From the NCBI RefSeq assembly GCF_013248975.1, contig NZ_JABRWH010000002.1, positions 186,001 to 250,000 of the forward strand: DNA of 64,000 nucleotides. Reading direction: 5' to 3'. Both the position numbers and the translations under genes were made by a program. Below the pieces are notes generated by a model, which was given only the letters and a program-made list of their open reading frames with translations, was not told where the DNA came from and searched no databases. The stretch comes from Neobacillus endophyticus (GTDB lineage: Bacteria; Bacillota; Bacilli; Bacillales; Cytobacillaceae). Each line of letters opens with the position of its first letter. Position 1 is the stretch's first letter. Positions 52,113-62,600 of this stretch are shown here, piece after piece.

Positions 52113-52253
52113 ATGAATAAAGAAAATGGGAACTTCTTAAAGAAAACTCCAATCAGCAAGAAAAAGGCTGAAGATGATAAGGATATAAATCAATTGCGGA
52201 CATTTGACTGGGTTCTTGGTACTATGGAGGAATTAGAAAAGAGTGAGCGCTGA
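52113..52253 (+). CDS. Very small hypothetical protein
   Basis: A 46-residue charged peptide (MNKENGNFLKKTPISKKKAE, then DINQLRTFDWVLGTMEELEK) whose ATG is 2 bp after the previous stop, with AAGGTG in that gene's end as ribosome site. It is likely to be real because it is tightly packed between two genes and has a gene-like composition. Function unknown. Confidence 0.5.
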   Translation: MNKENGNFLKKTPISKKKAEDDKDINQLRTFDWVLGTMEELEKSER

Positions 52254-52256
52254 ACT

Positions 52257-52844
52257 ATGAACTCTAATAATTTTTATATTATGATAGTAGAGTATGGACC
52301 ATTTGCGGAGGCCATTGAAAAAAATAATAAGTTTGATGTAGATCATTGTGACCTTTGTGATAGTAATCTTCGGATCAAAAAAGCTAATCTTCATGTTATT
52401 TTTAAGGGAAAAAAGATGGCGGATTTTTACAGAATACCTCAATACAATATAATTAGCCAAAAATTCCAAGAAATTTTAATTAAGAATTCGATTACTGGGT
52501 TTTCATTTGATGATATTCATATAGAGGATGAAGATTCAACTTTGCTCCCTAAAAACCATATCAATTCATTAAAAGAACTAGTTGTTTTAGGAGAAGGAGG
52601 GTTCCTTCATCACCTTGACGGTACAATTGTAAGAAAATGTGAGAACTGTGGAAGAATTTTAGAAAACCAAGAATTAATTAAAGGTTTTAGTGTAAATTTT
52701 AGACAATGGGATGGTTCAGATATTTTCTATTTCAAGAATTGGTTTGGCATGCCTATAGTAACTGCAAAAGTTAAAGAAATAATTGAAGAAGAGAATTTAA
52801 AAAACATTAACTTTACAGATCTAAATCAATTTAAATTTAGTTAA
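52257..52844 (+). CDS. Double-CXXC protein, possible orphan immunity protein
   Basis: This 195-residue protein starts at ATG 4 bp after the previous stop. It has two Cys pairs, CDLC (about residue 31) and CENC (about 128), the second followed by Gly. The later segment WDGSDIFYFKNWFGMPIVTA and KVKEIIEEENLKNINFTDLN closely follows the layout of double-CXXCG proteins such as the Myxococcus SitI type. These act as immunity proteins of polymorphic toxins. The assignment is from pattern memory. No toxin gene is adjacent, so it may be an orphan immunity gene. Confidence 0.5.
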   Translation: MNSNNFYIMIVEYGPFAEAIEKNNKFDVDHCDLCDSNLRIKKANLHVIFKGKKMADFYRIPQYNIISQKFQEILIKNSITGFSFDDIHIEDEDSTLLPKNHINSLKELVVLGEGGFLHHLDGTIVRKCENCGRILENQELIKGFSVNFRQWDGSDIFYFKNWFGMPIVTAKVKEIIEEENLKNINFTDLNQFKFS

Positions 52845-53029
52845 AATTTTGTTTTCACGATTGCCTACTGGCATTCGGAAAGTGTGATTTAGAAGAATAT
52901 CTACGTCATTTTAAATGCACTAAATGCGGAAGGTGTGTCCCAGGAAGATAGTGCATCCTTCGATTATTTTGCAAAAGCTGCCTTATCGGCAGCTATTTGA
53001 TAAATAGTTATTATATATATAACTGTTTT
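52845..53029. other. Intergenic DNA with zinc-finger fragment and terminator
   Basis: A short frame ending at about 52,951 reads FGKCDLEEYLRHFKCTKCGR, then CVPGR. It looks like the end of a lost zinc-binding gene. A terminator-like hairpin AGCTGCC-TTATC-GGCAGCT lies at 52,976-52,994. Confidence 0.45.
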
Positions 53030-53034
53030 CTTCT

Positions 53035-53229
53035 TTCTGATACTCCCACACCTGAAGGAGTGGGGTTCTAATTTACTTATACATTTCTCCAATACTCTCA
53101 CTAGAAGAACAACTCTTCGAGTTACAACATAAAGGAACTCATGTATGTTCAATTAAACTTTTACAACCAAAGAAACCACCGTTTCTATTGGCGATTGTTT
53201 CGGCTCGTACCTAAACCGATATTAATATA
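53035..53229 (-). ncRNA. Candidate TnpB guide (omega) RNA region
   Basis: The 190 bp downstream of tnpB to the element end carry several small stems and finish with a CCCAC...GTGGG hairpin. In IS200/IS605 elements the guide RNA overlaps the tnpB 3' end and extends past the element end, so the guide here would begin at about 53,030 going left. Boundaries inferred. Confidence 0.4.
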
Positions 53230-54682
53230 TTAAATGCCCATGCTTATGGGTGTTTTTTCTTTCAATTTTAATCTTTTTATCTCCAAGTCGTGCATCAATC
53301 TAAATTGTTCGAAGTTGTCTTCACATCGTTTCCTATCTATTTCCTCTAAATTTTCCTTGCAGTTCATAAGTAGAAATGCCGAATATAAGTCTTTTTGTAT
53401 TTTACAGAAGCCAAAATCATTCCATCTTTCGTTAAGCTTTTTCTTTTCGAATGTATTGGTTAAATGATTGTATTGGCTTGCTTTTATAAGATTTGTATTT
53501 ACCTTGTTTAAATGTTTACCTATGTATCCAAGTTTACGTTCAAGAATGTTCAGTAGCATCGATGGTGCTCGGTTGCTAATACTTCTTCCGAACCTTTTCT
53601 TCTCTTTGAATTTGCCCTTTTCATTAACTGTTGTTTCTTTTGCTCTTCTTTGCAGCCCTTTAAAACTCATATTTTCAACGAAAACAACATCTCCTAGGGA
53701 AATGATGGCATTAGAGAGTTTTTCGTGATCCTGTTTTCTTTTCACTCTATTCAACCTCTGCAGCTCTTTCAGTTGGGCTTTCTTTTTCATGTACCGTTTT
53801 GAAAATACCCATTTATCCTTATTGTTAATTTTAATGGTGCCGTCGTCTTTATATTTCATTGGATTGGTTGATCTTTTGCTTCTATCCATTGCTCTTTGTA
53901 TGTTTTTTATCTTCCTGTCTAACCGAACAATACTAGGTGCGAGTTCTGTTAAGATGACTTCGGTTTCAGAACAGACCGCAACAGTGGATGTCCCTATATC
54001 AATACCTACTCTTTTTTGGATTACCTTTTCCTCTTCTTTAATTCCTTCGGAATTGTATTTTTGGGGAGGTATACCTTCAAGAACTAACTGTGCGTAGTAT
54101 ACAAATCTTTATCAATTCTCTTTTTATCCTAACAAACTTAACTTTATCTCTTAAAGCTAAATGAGCATAAACATCATTCTTTTTTACGATTGTTCGAAGA
54201 ACAAGACCGTTCCAAAGTACATTACCCTCTTTGTATCGAATACCAGTTGAATTTGATTTGCCTTCTACAGAATTCATTTCACCGTATCTTTTGAAATGTA
54301 CCCTCTTACCTTGCTTAAACATTATTTATTCGAAAGCTTTAAATGCTCTGGTCGCTATTTTTTGGCATGTGAAAGAATCTATGTTCTTTCTGTATTTATG
54401 CTGCATGGGTTTGACGAATTCATGGAGAGAATACTCGACCAAACCAAACTCCTTGTTCAATTCGGAAAACATCCTATTACGCTCTTTGCCTTTTTCCATA
54501 TTACAAACATTTTTATATCTCTTGGATTGCTTCAAAATAGTATATCTTTTATGCAACTCTCCCAAAACCGAATTATAGATATTTCTAGCTATCTCAAATC
54601 TCTTGCACAATTGATGTTCTTGGTATATTTCTGTACTTACTCTTAACGTTAAGACATAACTTGGAGTTCCGGATTTAGCCAA
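53230..54682 (-). pseudogene. tnpB: IS200/IS605-type TnpB with a stop and a frameshift
   Basis: It starts at TTG (LAKSGTPSYVLTLRVSTEIY) behind GAGAGGTG. The first block ends RAFKAFE at a TAA (54,326-54,328); the same frame resumes MFKQGKRVHFKRYGEM. After RIKRELIK a one-base shift near 54,100 moves the frame to YYAQLVLEGIPPQKYN and the RuvC-I motif KRVGIDIGTSTVAVC. The frame then runs open to the end. VVFVENMSFKGLQ holds the RuvC-II Glu. The C-terminus lacks the usual CxxC zinc finger and the late Asp region is unclear. It is not functional as it stands. Confidence 0.8.
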
Positions 54683-54788
54683 TATATTCACCTCTCTATA
54701 AAGACCATTTTATTAGATAGGAACGTACATTCGCAATAAAAACCGAGCAATTGATATGTCTGAAGACATACCTTGTTCGACCTCTCTA

Positions 54789-55178
54789 TCATCCCACACC
54801 TGAAGGAATGGGCTGTCCCGTTCGGGTAGTTATGTAACGTCCAACTGCTTGTTTCTTAGATATTTGTTCACCTTTTTCGTTTACAACCTTTAATCCCAGA
54901 GCTCTCTTACCTAATGTTCCTTGGTATTTTGAGGATGTCAGAAAAACAGAATAAATGCTACTACCAACGAGATATAATAAAGGTATGATAATAAAGTCAA
55001 TTACAAGCATTAAATGCGCTTTCGGTACTATTGCTGTCGGATCAGATTTATAATTAAGTGCGTCAAAACTTATAAAATAAAAATCTGTGACTAGATAAAA
55101 AATAGAAATCGGAAAACTAACGATAAGAACATCTATGATATGGGCTAAAAAACGAATCCAAAAACCTGCAGGTTTCAT
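54789..55178 (-). pseudogene. RDD-family membrane protein, C-terminally truncated by the tnpB element
   Basis: It starts MKPAGFWIRFLAHIIDVLIV behind AAAGGGGG. RDD hallmarks are RFLAHIIDVLIV (helix 1 with Arg and Asp), a second membrane helix (LVIDFIIIPLLYLVGSSIY) and GTLGKRALGLKVVNEKGEQI. After AVGRYITT the sequence changes into the element's end (RTGQPIPSGVG) and stops. The remaining helix of the family is lost. It lies first downstream of the conjugation cluster on the same strand. Confidence 0.75.
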
Positions 55179-55225
55179 TTGAATACCCCCTTTCTATCAA
55201 TATAAAATAAGAAAATAGTTCTCTC

Positions 55226-55888
55226 CTAGAAAACTTCTACCCACCCATTTTTTATAGCAGTGACAACAGCCTGTGTACGATCCTTTACGTTCATTTTTTG
55301 CAGAATATTAGAAACGTGATTTTTTATCGTTTTTTCACTAATTCGCAGAGCCTCACTAATTCCACGATTACTTTTTCCGTAGGCAAGCATTCTTAAAACA
55401 TCACATTCACGTCTTGTTAATAGATGCAAAGGGCGACGGATTTGTCCTGAATTAACCTTAGAAACAAGCGTGCGGTACCCATTTACAACCAAATGTGCAA
55501 TTTTTGGATCCAAATATGCTCCACCATCTGCCACCACATTGATGGCTCCAATGAGGTGATTCGAATCTGTGTCCTTTAATATATACCCCTTTACTCCGGA
55601 ACTAATCGCTTCTGTGACACTCTGTTCGTCTTCCTGGAGCGATAAAATTATAATCTTTGCATAAGGATATTGAACTAGCAATTCGCGAGTGAGTTTAATG
55701 CCATCCAGTCGAGGCAGATTAATATCCATGATGATTATGTCGGGCCGTTTTGTTGCTACAAGATTTATTGCTCTACTTCCATCATTCCCCTCAGCAACAA
55801 CCTGAATGAAACTTTCATTCTCTAGAATTTTTTTTACTCCTTCTCTGAAAAGCGACTGACCATCTATAATCGCTACTTTAATAGCCAA
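55226..55888 (-). CDS. DegU-like NarL-family response regulator
   Basis: This protein of about 220 residues starts at TTG 55,888 (LAIKVAIIDGQSLFREGVKK), 8 bp after AAAGGAG. The receiver has the phospho-Asp in IIIMDINLPRLDG and Lys in GYILKDTDS. The C-terminal LuxR HTH (LLTRRECDVLRMLAYGKSNR, then the ISEKTIKNHVSNILQKMNVK region) is nearly the same as I recall for B. subtilis DegU. The acidic pair before the first helix is Asp-Gly and not Asp-Asp, which could alter metal binding and phosphorylation. No kinase is adjacent. Its position downstream of the conjugation genes suggests control of transfer or of host secretion. Confidence 0.85.
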   Translation of the reverse strand: MAIKVAIIDGQSLFREGVKKILENESFIQVVAEGNDGSRAINLVATKRPDIIIMDINLPRLDGIKLTRELLVQYPYAKIIILSLQEDEQSVTEAISSGVKGYILKDTDSNHLIGAINVVADGGAYLDPKIAHLVVNGYRTLVSKVNSGQIRRPLHLLTRRECDVLRMLAYGKSNRGISEALRISEKTIKNHVSNILQKMNVKDRTQAVVTAIKNGWVEVF

Positions 55889-55941
55889 TGTTATCACTCC
55901 TTTTACGAAATTTATCCATTAATTATTTTTGATGGCAACAT

Positions 55942-56526
55942 TTAAATTTGCCCTTCTATTTTCCTAATAATTTCCCAGGCTGAGGTCTTAATAACGAACG
56001 TTTTCCTTGCATTTTTATTGGATATTTCAAGTTCTGTTGTTTGTAGGGTAATTTTTACCTGCTTGTTATCCTTGTAACGAATAATTAAAGCGAACTTATC
56101 TGTATCCCTATTAAAATATCCTTTTAAATTAATAAATTTTACCCTTGCTATTTTACCATTTCTGGTTATTTTATCCATCATCTCATTTGCAACGACAGTT
56201 TTATCTATTTCCTTTTTACTAAAAAGGTCTTTTGAAATGATTTTTGGGGCAAAACTGGATAGAAAAAGGTCTACATTCGGTATATACAGCCCCAGAATTA
56301 ACTTTTCTGCTACCTCTTTTTTCAGGGATTGTTGATTGGTTTCATTCTTGCTTTTTACCCCTGCATCAGAAGTGTGACTAGTTGATATGATCTGTTTCAA
56401 TACTTCTTCTTTTGTTTTGTTTAAGTTAATGGTTTCAACATTTTCTTTTGGTTGTACAAAGTAAAATGCCAGAATACCTATTGCCATAATGAAAGTCGAA
56501 AGAATGATAATATGTTTTTTATTCAT
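55942..56526 (-). CDS. Membrane-anchored protein of the conjugation cluster
   Basis: This 194-residue protein has one N-terminal membrane helix (HIIILSTFIMAIGILAFYFV) and an extracellular domain of about 165 residues. It starts MNKKHI 17 bp after the M23-like gene stop, behind AGGAAG. The C-terminal half is beta-rich (KIARVKFINLKGYFNRDTDK, FALIIRYKDNKQVKITLQTT), like the NTF2-like or VirB8-like periplasmic domains of conjugation systems. That likeness is weak. It is probably part of the transfer channel at the cell surface. Confidence 0.6.
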   Translation of the reverse strand: MNKKHIIILSTFIMAIGILAFYFVQPKENVETINLNKTKEEVLKQIISTSHTSDAGVKSKNETNQQSLKKEVAEKLILGLYIPNVDLFLSSFAPKIISKDLFSKKEIDKTVVANEMMDKITRNGKIARVKFINLKGYFNRDTDKFALIIRYKDNKQVKITLQTTELEISNKNARKTFVIKTSAWEIIRKIEGQI

Positions 56527-56543
56527 TTTTTTCTTCCTTCTTC

Positions 56544-57662
56544 CTAGTTTGCGGGGATATATAATAGCGGGTTGATCGGTTCCAGTGTGTCCCCTTTTTG
56601 TTGCAGTATTTCAAAGTAAAGCTGTTTTTGTTCTGCATTTCCAGTACTCCCCATCGTTCCTAGATAATCGCCTTTAGCAACGTGATCTCCTACTTTTACC
56701 ATTCGTGTATTCAAGTGAGAATAAACAGTCTCAAATTGATTAGAGTCGATTGAATGTTGAATCTGAATTACATTTCCATCGGTGGTTGAAAATAAAGATT
56801 TTATAACAACCCCGTCCGCAACAGCTATTACAGGAATTACACTTTTACTGCTGTTCGAGATGGTAATGCCCTTATCCCAAACCCCGCCATAGCCAACGCC
56901 AGCAATTATGTTACCGACCGTAGGAAATGTGAATGAACCTGAATGAATCGGCATTTCTATTGCCTTTAGGTATCCAGAATCAAAGTCACCAATGGAAGGA
57001 TCGTTTTTCTTATCCGGGTTCAATGGCTTTGTTTGTACATTTGCATTTTTCAGTTCTTGTTCTTTTTCTTGTAGTTCTTGTGTAAGAGATTGTTGTGTAC
57101 CTTTTTGTTCATCAATAACTTCTTGATTTCCTTGTAACTCCATTTCTAATTCTTTTAACGAAGTTTTTGTTTGCTTTATGAATTTCTGCTTCTGACTCAA
57201 TTGTTTTTGAATGGAGTTATATTTTTTTATCAATTCATTATCACTTTTAATCTGCGAAAAACCTTTTGGTATCCTATTCAGAAAGGAATCATCCGATGTA
57301 TGAAATAAATAATCGAAATACCGTATAAATGCGTTATGATCTTTTATATAACTAGCACGGTTTTTATTGTCGTTAATAAATTCACGATCATGTTCTGCTT
57401 GAACTTTGGATTTGCTGTAGTCGTTACGAAGCTTTGAAATTTTACTTTCCATCACGTTGTAACTTTCCTCATTTTTTTGGAGGGCTATTTCGAGTTGTTT
57501 TAATTGCTCTACTAAACTGTCATAATCATTTTGAAGTTGATATGAGCCTTGTGTGTCTGATGAAGTAGAAGGGGCCCCTGCTGCTTGGATATTGGGAGCA
57601 GACCCCCAATATCCAAGTGAAGCCACAAAGACACACATTGTAACTACTTTATAATTTTTCAA
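56544..57662 (-). CDS. Coiled-coil protein with degenerate M23 (LytM) domain, EnvC-like
   Basis: A 372-residue exported protein starting at TTG behind AAAGGAGAGG. It has a signal peptide (MKNYKVVTMCVFVASLGYWG to IQAAG), two long coiled coils (about residues 45-205) and a C-terminal LytM fold. Only one of the M23 zinc ligands remains: TVYSHLNTRMVKVGDHVAKG keeps its His, but H-x-G-x-D is replaced by WDKGITI and HLH by QLY. It is thus a probable non-catalytic regulator, as EnvC is for amidases. It lies 24 bp downstream of a wall-hydrolase gene and may activate it. Confidence 0.8.
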   Translation of the reverse strand: MKNYKVVTMCVFVASLGYWGSAPNIQAAGAPSTSSDTQGSYQLQNDYDSLVEQLKQLEIALQKNEESYNVMESKISKLRNDYSKSKVQAEHDREFINDNKNRASYIKDHNAFIRYFDYLFHTSDDSFLNRIPKGFSQIKSDNELIKKYNSIQKQLSQKQKFIKQTKTSLKELEMELQGNQEVIDEQKGTQQSLTQELQEKEQELKNANVQTKPLNPDKKNDPSIGDFDSGYLKAIEMPIHSGSFTFPTVGNIIAGVGYGGVWDKGITISNSSKSVIPVIAVADGVVIKSLFSTTDGNVIQIQHSIDSNQFETVYSHLNTRMVKVGDHVAKGDYLGTMGSTGNAEQKQLYFEILQQKGDTLEPINPLLYIPAN

Positions 57663-57686
57663 CTTTGTCCTCTCCTTTAAGGGGAG

Positions 57687-59672
57687 TTAATTCTGAATTA
57701 GTCTTCTTACATTTCCACTAAATCGTTGAGCCCAGTAACTTTTTGTCATGTCTGCTATTGCTACACCTGATGATGATTGGCAACCTATGAATTTACCATT
57801 TCCAAGATAAATACCGACGTGTCCATTGACCTTATAAGTATCAAAGAAAACGATATCGCCCGGTTGTGCTTGGTTATATGGCACTTTAATTCCCAAATTA
57901 TTTAATGTATCTGTACTTGTAGAGCTTAAATCTCCTAAATTAACCCCAATTTGACCGAAGGCCCAATGGACAAAACTAGAACAGTCAAATCTTCCACTAT
58001 TAATGTCGCTTTGATTTCGGCCACCACCGAATACATAGGTAGAATGACCAATCCATCGATCTCCAACTGTAGTAACTTGTTGAGCTTTGGAACCAGTCGA
58101 TGAACCCCCAACATAAGTAGCTGCATTTTTAAACTGATCAGCGTACCTTAAGACTTTATCCACGTACCAGTCTGCATGGTTATAGGCATAAATAGCCTTT
58201 CGGGGGTCGGATGCCCATCCGGATATGGCTAAATAATGACCGGCCGTATAAATGGCATCTGCATTATTCCATATATCGGCTTTCCCATCTCCATCTCCGT
58301 CAACCCCGACAGATGCCCAAGTTGATGGTTCAAACTGCATTGGTCCCTGCGCCCCTGCGGATGATACCATATTGGGTGCGGTGCTAAAGGTCGTCTCCAC
58401 ATAGTGTATACCGGCAAGAACATACCAAGGAACACCATATTTCTTCTCTGCTCCAAGATAAAACGGCATAAATTGAGGGGGAACTCCTCCTCCTGGAATA
58501 ACGGTGCCATCATATCCCACATAGCCACCATAATCGTAACCGCCACTCCCTAGTGAACCACTTAGCCATTCAGAATAAGATATTTGCCCGCCTGCAAAGG
58601 AATATAAGGCTTCAATAAGTTTTTTGTCATCAGTGCCTAGATTGTATTGATTCAAAATCTGATCGAATCTTGAATAATCAATCGTGGAATTTTCATTCAC
58701 ATTAAATTTTTGACTTCTGGTGCGAGTGGTGGTATCAATTTCAATTTTTTTATCATTTTCTACCACCTTAGTTTTCATAACAGGTACTACTTTCGTTGTG
58801 GGGGAGGAATACTGGTTATATCCGATGATTTCCCACACATTATTTAGCTTACAGCCCGTCTCATCACACACTTTCTCGGATTTCCAACCATAAATCGGGA
58901 TGTTCTGATTAGCGGGAAAAGTTTGGGTCTCATTATCTATATATTGTTCGGTTTCTGTATTTTTCTGAGTTTCATAATCTACCTTAACACTGGTCACCCA
59001 CGGCGTTGTATATGGACTATAAGTATAGGTTGTTGTCCCGTCCCAAGCCTCAACATTTGTGAGTTTTGAGACCCAATGATCTGTCTTTACTCTTTTTGGT
59101 GGATCACACTTTCCATCACGACAAACAGTCGTTTCCGTTTCGGTCCATTCATTGAATTTATCATACGTAAAGATTGGTTTTAGACTCACAGCCATTTTAT
59201 GAATAAGCGCTTTGTAATCCTCGTTTCCCTTAACCATTGAATCAATTTGAATAACGGAAGCAATTAACCCTTCAGGCACACGGAACTTACGTTGCTCAGG
59301 GCGGGACATATCCACCGTGGAATAAGACTGACTTAGTATATATTGTTGAAGTTGCTTATCTTTACCTGTTAGCTTAGCTTCGTTTCCCCCATACGCCCAC
59401 GTTGTAGCCATCATAATGATGATGACGACGAGAATAATGCCTAATATTATTCCGATTGCCGGTAAACCAATAGTGCTTAAAAAACTAAGAAGCATTTTTG
59501 TTAATAGGGCGATTGCTTTCACAATCGCCTTAACTGCTAATTTAGCTATTTTTTTACCAGCTTGTTTTAGTAATTTTCTACTTTTCTTTTTTACTGCTTG
59601 TGCTGCCTTTTCCTTAGCCAGTCGGACAACTGCTGATTCTTGATTTTCATTTTGCTGTTGAGGTAAACCCAT
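57687..59672 (-). CDS. Conjugation wall hydrolase: transglycosylase plus NlpC/P60 peptidase
   Basis: This protein of about 661 residues starts at ATG 59,672, overlapping the stop of the VirB6-like gene. A basic head and a membrane helix (IGIILGIILVVIIIMMATTW, about 75-95) lead to an extracellular stem of about 300 residues. An SLT-type lytic transglycosylase domain follows (AGIHYVETTFS with the catalytic Glu, SSAGAQGPMQFEPSTW, YAYNHADWYVDKV). The last domain is NlpC/P60 (GRFDCSSFVHWAFGQIG with Cys, VNGHVGIYLGNGKFIG with His). This is the VirB1/CwlT type that opens the wall for the transfer channel. Confidence 0.9.
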   Translation of the reverse strand: MGLPQQQNENQESAVVRLAKEKAAQAVKKKSRKLLKQAGKKIAKLAVKAIVKAIALLTKMLLSFLSTIGLPAIGIILGIILVVIIIMMATTWAYGGNEAKLTGKDKQLQQYILSQSYSTVDMSRPEQRKFRVPEGLIASVIQIDSMVKGNEDYKALIHKMAVSLKPIFTYDKFNEWTETETTVCRDGKCDPPKRVKTDHWVSKLTNVEAWDGTTTYTYSPYTTPWVTSVKVDYETQKNTETEQYIDNETQTFPANQNIPIYGWKSEKVCDETGCKLNNVWEIIGYNQYSSPTTKVVPVMKTKVVENDKKIEIDTTTRTRSQKFNVNENSTIDYSRFDQILNQYNLGTDDKKLIEALYSFAGGQISYSEWLSGSLGSGGYDYGGYVGYDGTVIPGGGVPPQFMPFYLGAEKKYGVPWYVLAGIHYVETTFSTAPNMVSSAGAQGPMQFEPSTWASVGVDGDGDGKADIWNNADAIYTAGHYLAISGWASDPRKAIYAYNHADWYVDKVLRYADQFKNAATYVGGSSTGSKAQQVTTVGDRWIGHSTYVFGGGRNQSDINSGRFDCSSFVHWAFGQIGVNLGDLSSTSTDTLNNLGIKVPYNQAQPGDIVFFDTYKVNGHVGIYLGNGKFIGCQSSSGVAIADMTKSYWAQRFSGNVRRLIQN

Positions 59673-62600
59673 TAGCCATTCCACCCTGCAAGGCTTTGAC
59701 GCTTACGACTACTTTCTTGCTGATTTCTCATATCAAAGCGCTTATTTGGTTTTGGCGTAATGAATTGTTCTGGCTGAATTGTAGTGGTATAATTTTCAAA
59801 CTCTTCTTCCACAATGGCAGCAGCTTGAACTTTATGACCTTTAATGATGCAGTTTTTTGTTACTGTTTTACCTTGAGGAATTCGAGCGTCTCCTGTTTGA
59901 TAAGCAGAAACACGTACTTTTTCCCCTGCAGGTGTAGTTGCTTGCATATAGCTTCGGTCTCTCTCGATGACCAATTGAACATTTTCCATCCCGTGTTGTT
60001 TCAAATCATTTAAATAAAATTGTCCTGCATCCACTTGTTGATTGAATGCTTGAACTTCTTGAACTACATATGGGTTTTTTGGAGTATTCCTATTTGCTAA
60101 CAATTTATTTGGATTCACATTTACTTGTGAAGAGGAAACTGGGATTTTCCCTCCTGCGGAATCTACTTTGTATACACTAGTGTTTGCGCCTTTAATCTGA
60201 TGTGTAACAAATGCTCCATTTTCTACTTGTAAATCTTGATAAACCATTTCACCCTTCTTCATGGTGCTGTCCCCACGTCCAGTACGAGAGACAATTCTAG
60301 ATTGACCTGTTTTGGTTCTAACCTCAATGTATGATTGATCAGGTGTTGTAACCATTCGAACTGCGCCAGGGGCAATTCTTTCTACACCATTATCACCTAC
60401 CACGGTTTGAGCCATTTGCATGACTTCGGACGGCTCCGATATTACTTTATTTACGGCAGAATTATAAGGATTAATCTTTGAGGCGAATCTAGAACCTACT
60501 TGATATCCTGTAACCCCAGCAACAACACCACCGATATAGCCACCTGCATTATTCAGTCCTGCTTGCTTTAACACAGGATTTTCAGCCATTACGTTTTTTA
60601 TCGCTTGAAATCCACCGACTGAACCTCCAACAATTCCATCAATTCCTTTTACTAGAACCCCTGCATTATTAGAAGAATCAGTGGCTTGTTGCCAACCAGC
60701 TCCGACACCAATACTAACTTGCTTGGCGAAATTTGCCACAGGAGTGACACCAAGGGCAGCCATAGCACCACTTACTCCTGCTTTTGTATTCAATTTTAAT
60801 GGACTAATTTGTGGAGTGAATGTATGAGGAACACTTTCATTTGCAACTTTTAAATTTTCCTGAAACTTTTGCCCTCTTTCACTCTTCCACTGAACTTGTA
60901 TTTGATTGTCCGACAAACCTTCAGCGCGTTTATCTGCAAAGAAAGCCGTTTTCGAATCAGTATCAGTACGCATACCTGCTAGTTGGCTAGTCACAAAATC
61001 ACGATTTACTTTTTTGCCATTAAAAAGTTGAAGGCTTTCCGTTCCATTACTTGCGCTTTTAGCCACATCCACATATACTGCATTTTTGCCCCCATGGGAC
61101 TGAGCAAATTGAACATCTACTTCTTCATTACTTAGATTCGGATTTTTAGCTTTAATGTCACCTTTAACTAATGAGGTGGCTTGTTGCCCCACTTTGTCAG
61201 CAAAAGCATTCTTATCAATGAAAGGTTGCGAACGCCCTTCCATCATGGAAGAAGCCGTTGATTTTGTCATTTGACCAAATTGTTTTCGTTTCTCACCCAA
61301 AGCCATATTCCATGCTCGTGATTTGTTCTTGTCATATTCAGCTTGTTCACTTTTGGTCATATTGTCTTTAGGAGGATTATGTTTCTCGTAATCTCTCATA
61401 AAGTTTCCTTCATTGTTTTTAGCCCACTCATTTGTCAGGCTAGCAGCTGTTTGCTCTGCAAGTTGGTATCCATTCGCATATTTGCCACTGGCGTCTTTTA
61501 ATTTTTGTAACTTTTCCCCTGCCCCTTTTCTAAAGCCTTTCTTCACTTCATCTCGTTTTTGATTCCACATTTCATCGAGGTCTTGGTCTGTTGCATCAGG
61601 GAAACGGGATTTTAAATCACTCATTACATCTTTTTTATTTTTGTTTCCCCAGACTCTCGTGTCTTCTTCAGCAATGGCATTCTTTAAACTTTCTTCTATT
61701 CCTTTTGATTGTCCATTGTTTTTCGCATTTAGGAATGCTTGTTTCCCTTTTTTCAATCGGTCGCCTACTGCTTGGATTCCTGCTGAACCTACACGTCCTG
61801 TTAGTCCGCCTATCTTTTCACCCATTTCAGAACCGATAGCCCCCAATGCCATCGCGCCCATAGGTCCCATAGTCGAACCGGAAATACTACCTGCCATTCC
61901 TGCAGCAGCTTTCCCCATTTTCGATACAATTTGTCCTCTTTTTAGCATTTTCTCAGCAACAGAAGTAGAGCCTGTATCTGTTCCTGCATTTGCTCCTAAA
62001 GCTTTCTTATTATCTTCAGAATCGCCTTTACCCGTCACTTTTCCTTTTACACCATCATAGGCTGATTTCAAAGCACCTGAAAAAGATTGGTCTTTTAGTG
62101 CGCCTTTTGCGGCACCGAATACCCCGGAAAGACCTGCCATTCCAGCCATGGCCCCAGCTTTAGCAAATTTACCATTCATGTCTCCCCCTAATCCAATAAG
62201 GGAACGTAAACCTTCCGAAACAGGGATAAAAATGATATACAGAATCACACTTGGAATGACTTGGTTTTGAGAAGCAGCCATACTTGCTACTAGCCAAAAC
62301 GTAAATGCATGCACAGATTGAACAAGTACAGTGCCTATCAATTCTTTTAACCACGCTCCAGTGATCGCTTTGGTTCGTGGATTAAGATAAAGTGCCATCA
62401 TCACCGGACCGAGGATCATTAACATGAGTAAAGTTAGCTTTCTCATCATATAGTAAAAATTTGCCCAGATTGCTAGGCCGAGTAAAGCTAGATTAATAAT
62501 AATCTCCCCTACTATTTGCTTCGCTGCACCGTTATCTATAGATGATTGAAATCCTTTTATATCCGATTTATAAGCAGAACTAAAGATATTAATAATCACG

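Larger units (their letters stand above)
53030..54815 (-). mobile_element. IS200/IS605-type tnpB-only element (decayed)
   Basis: A tnpB gene on the minus strand, with hairpin ends. A CTCCTTCAGGTGTGGGAGTAT hairpin region at about 53,030-53,062 is matched in direct orientation by CATTCCTTCAGGTGTGGGAT at about 54,790-54,810. No tnpA is present. It truncates the RDD-family gene on its right. The end positions are approximate. Confidence 0.7.
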
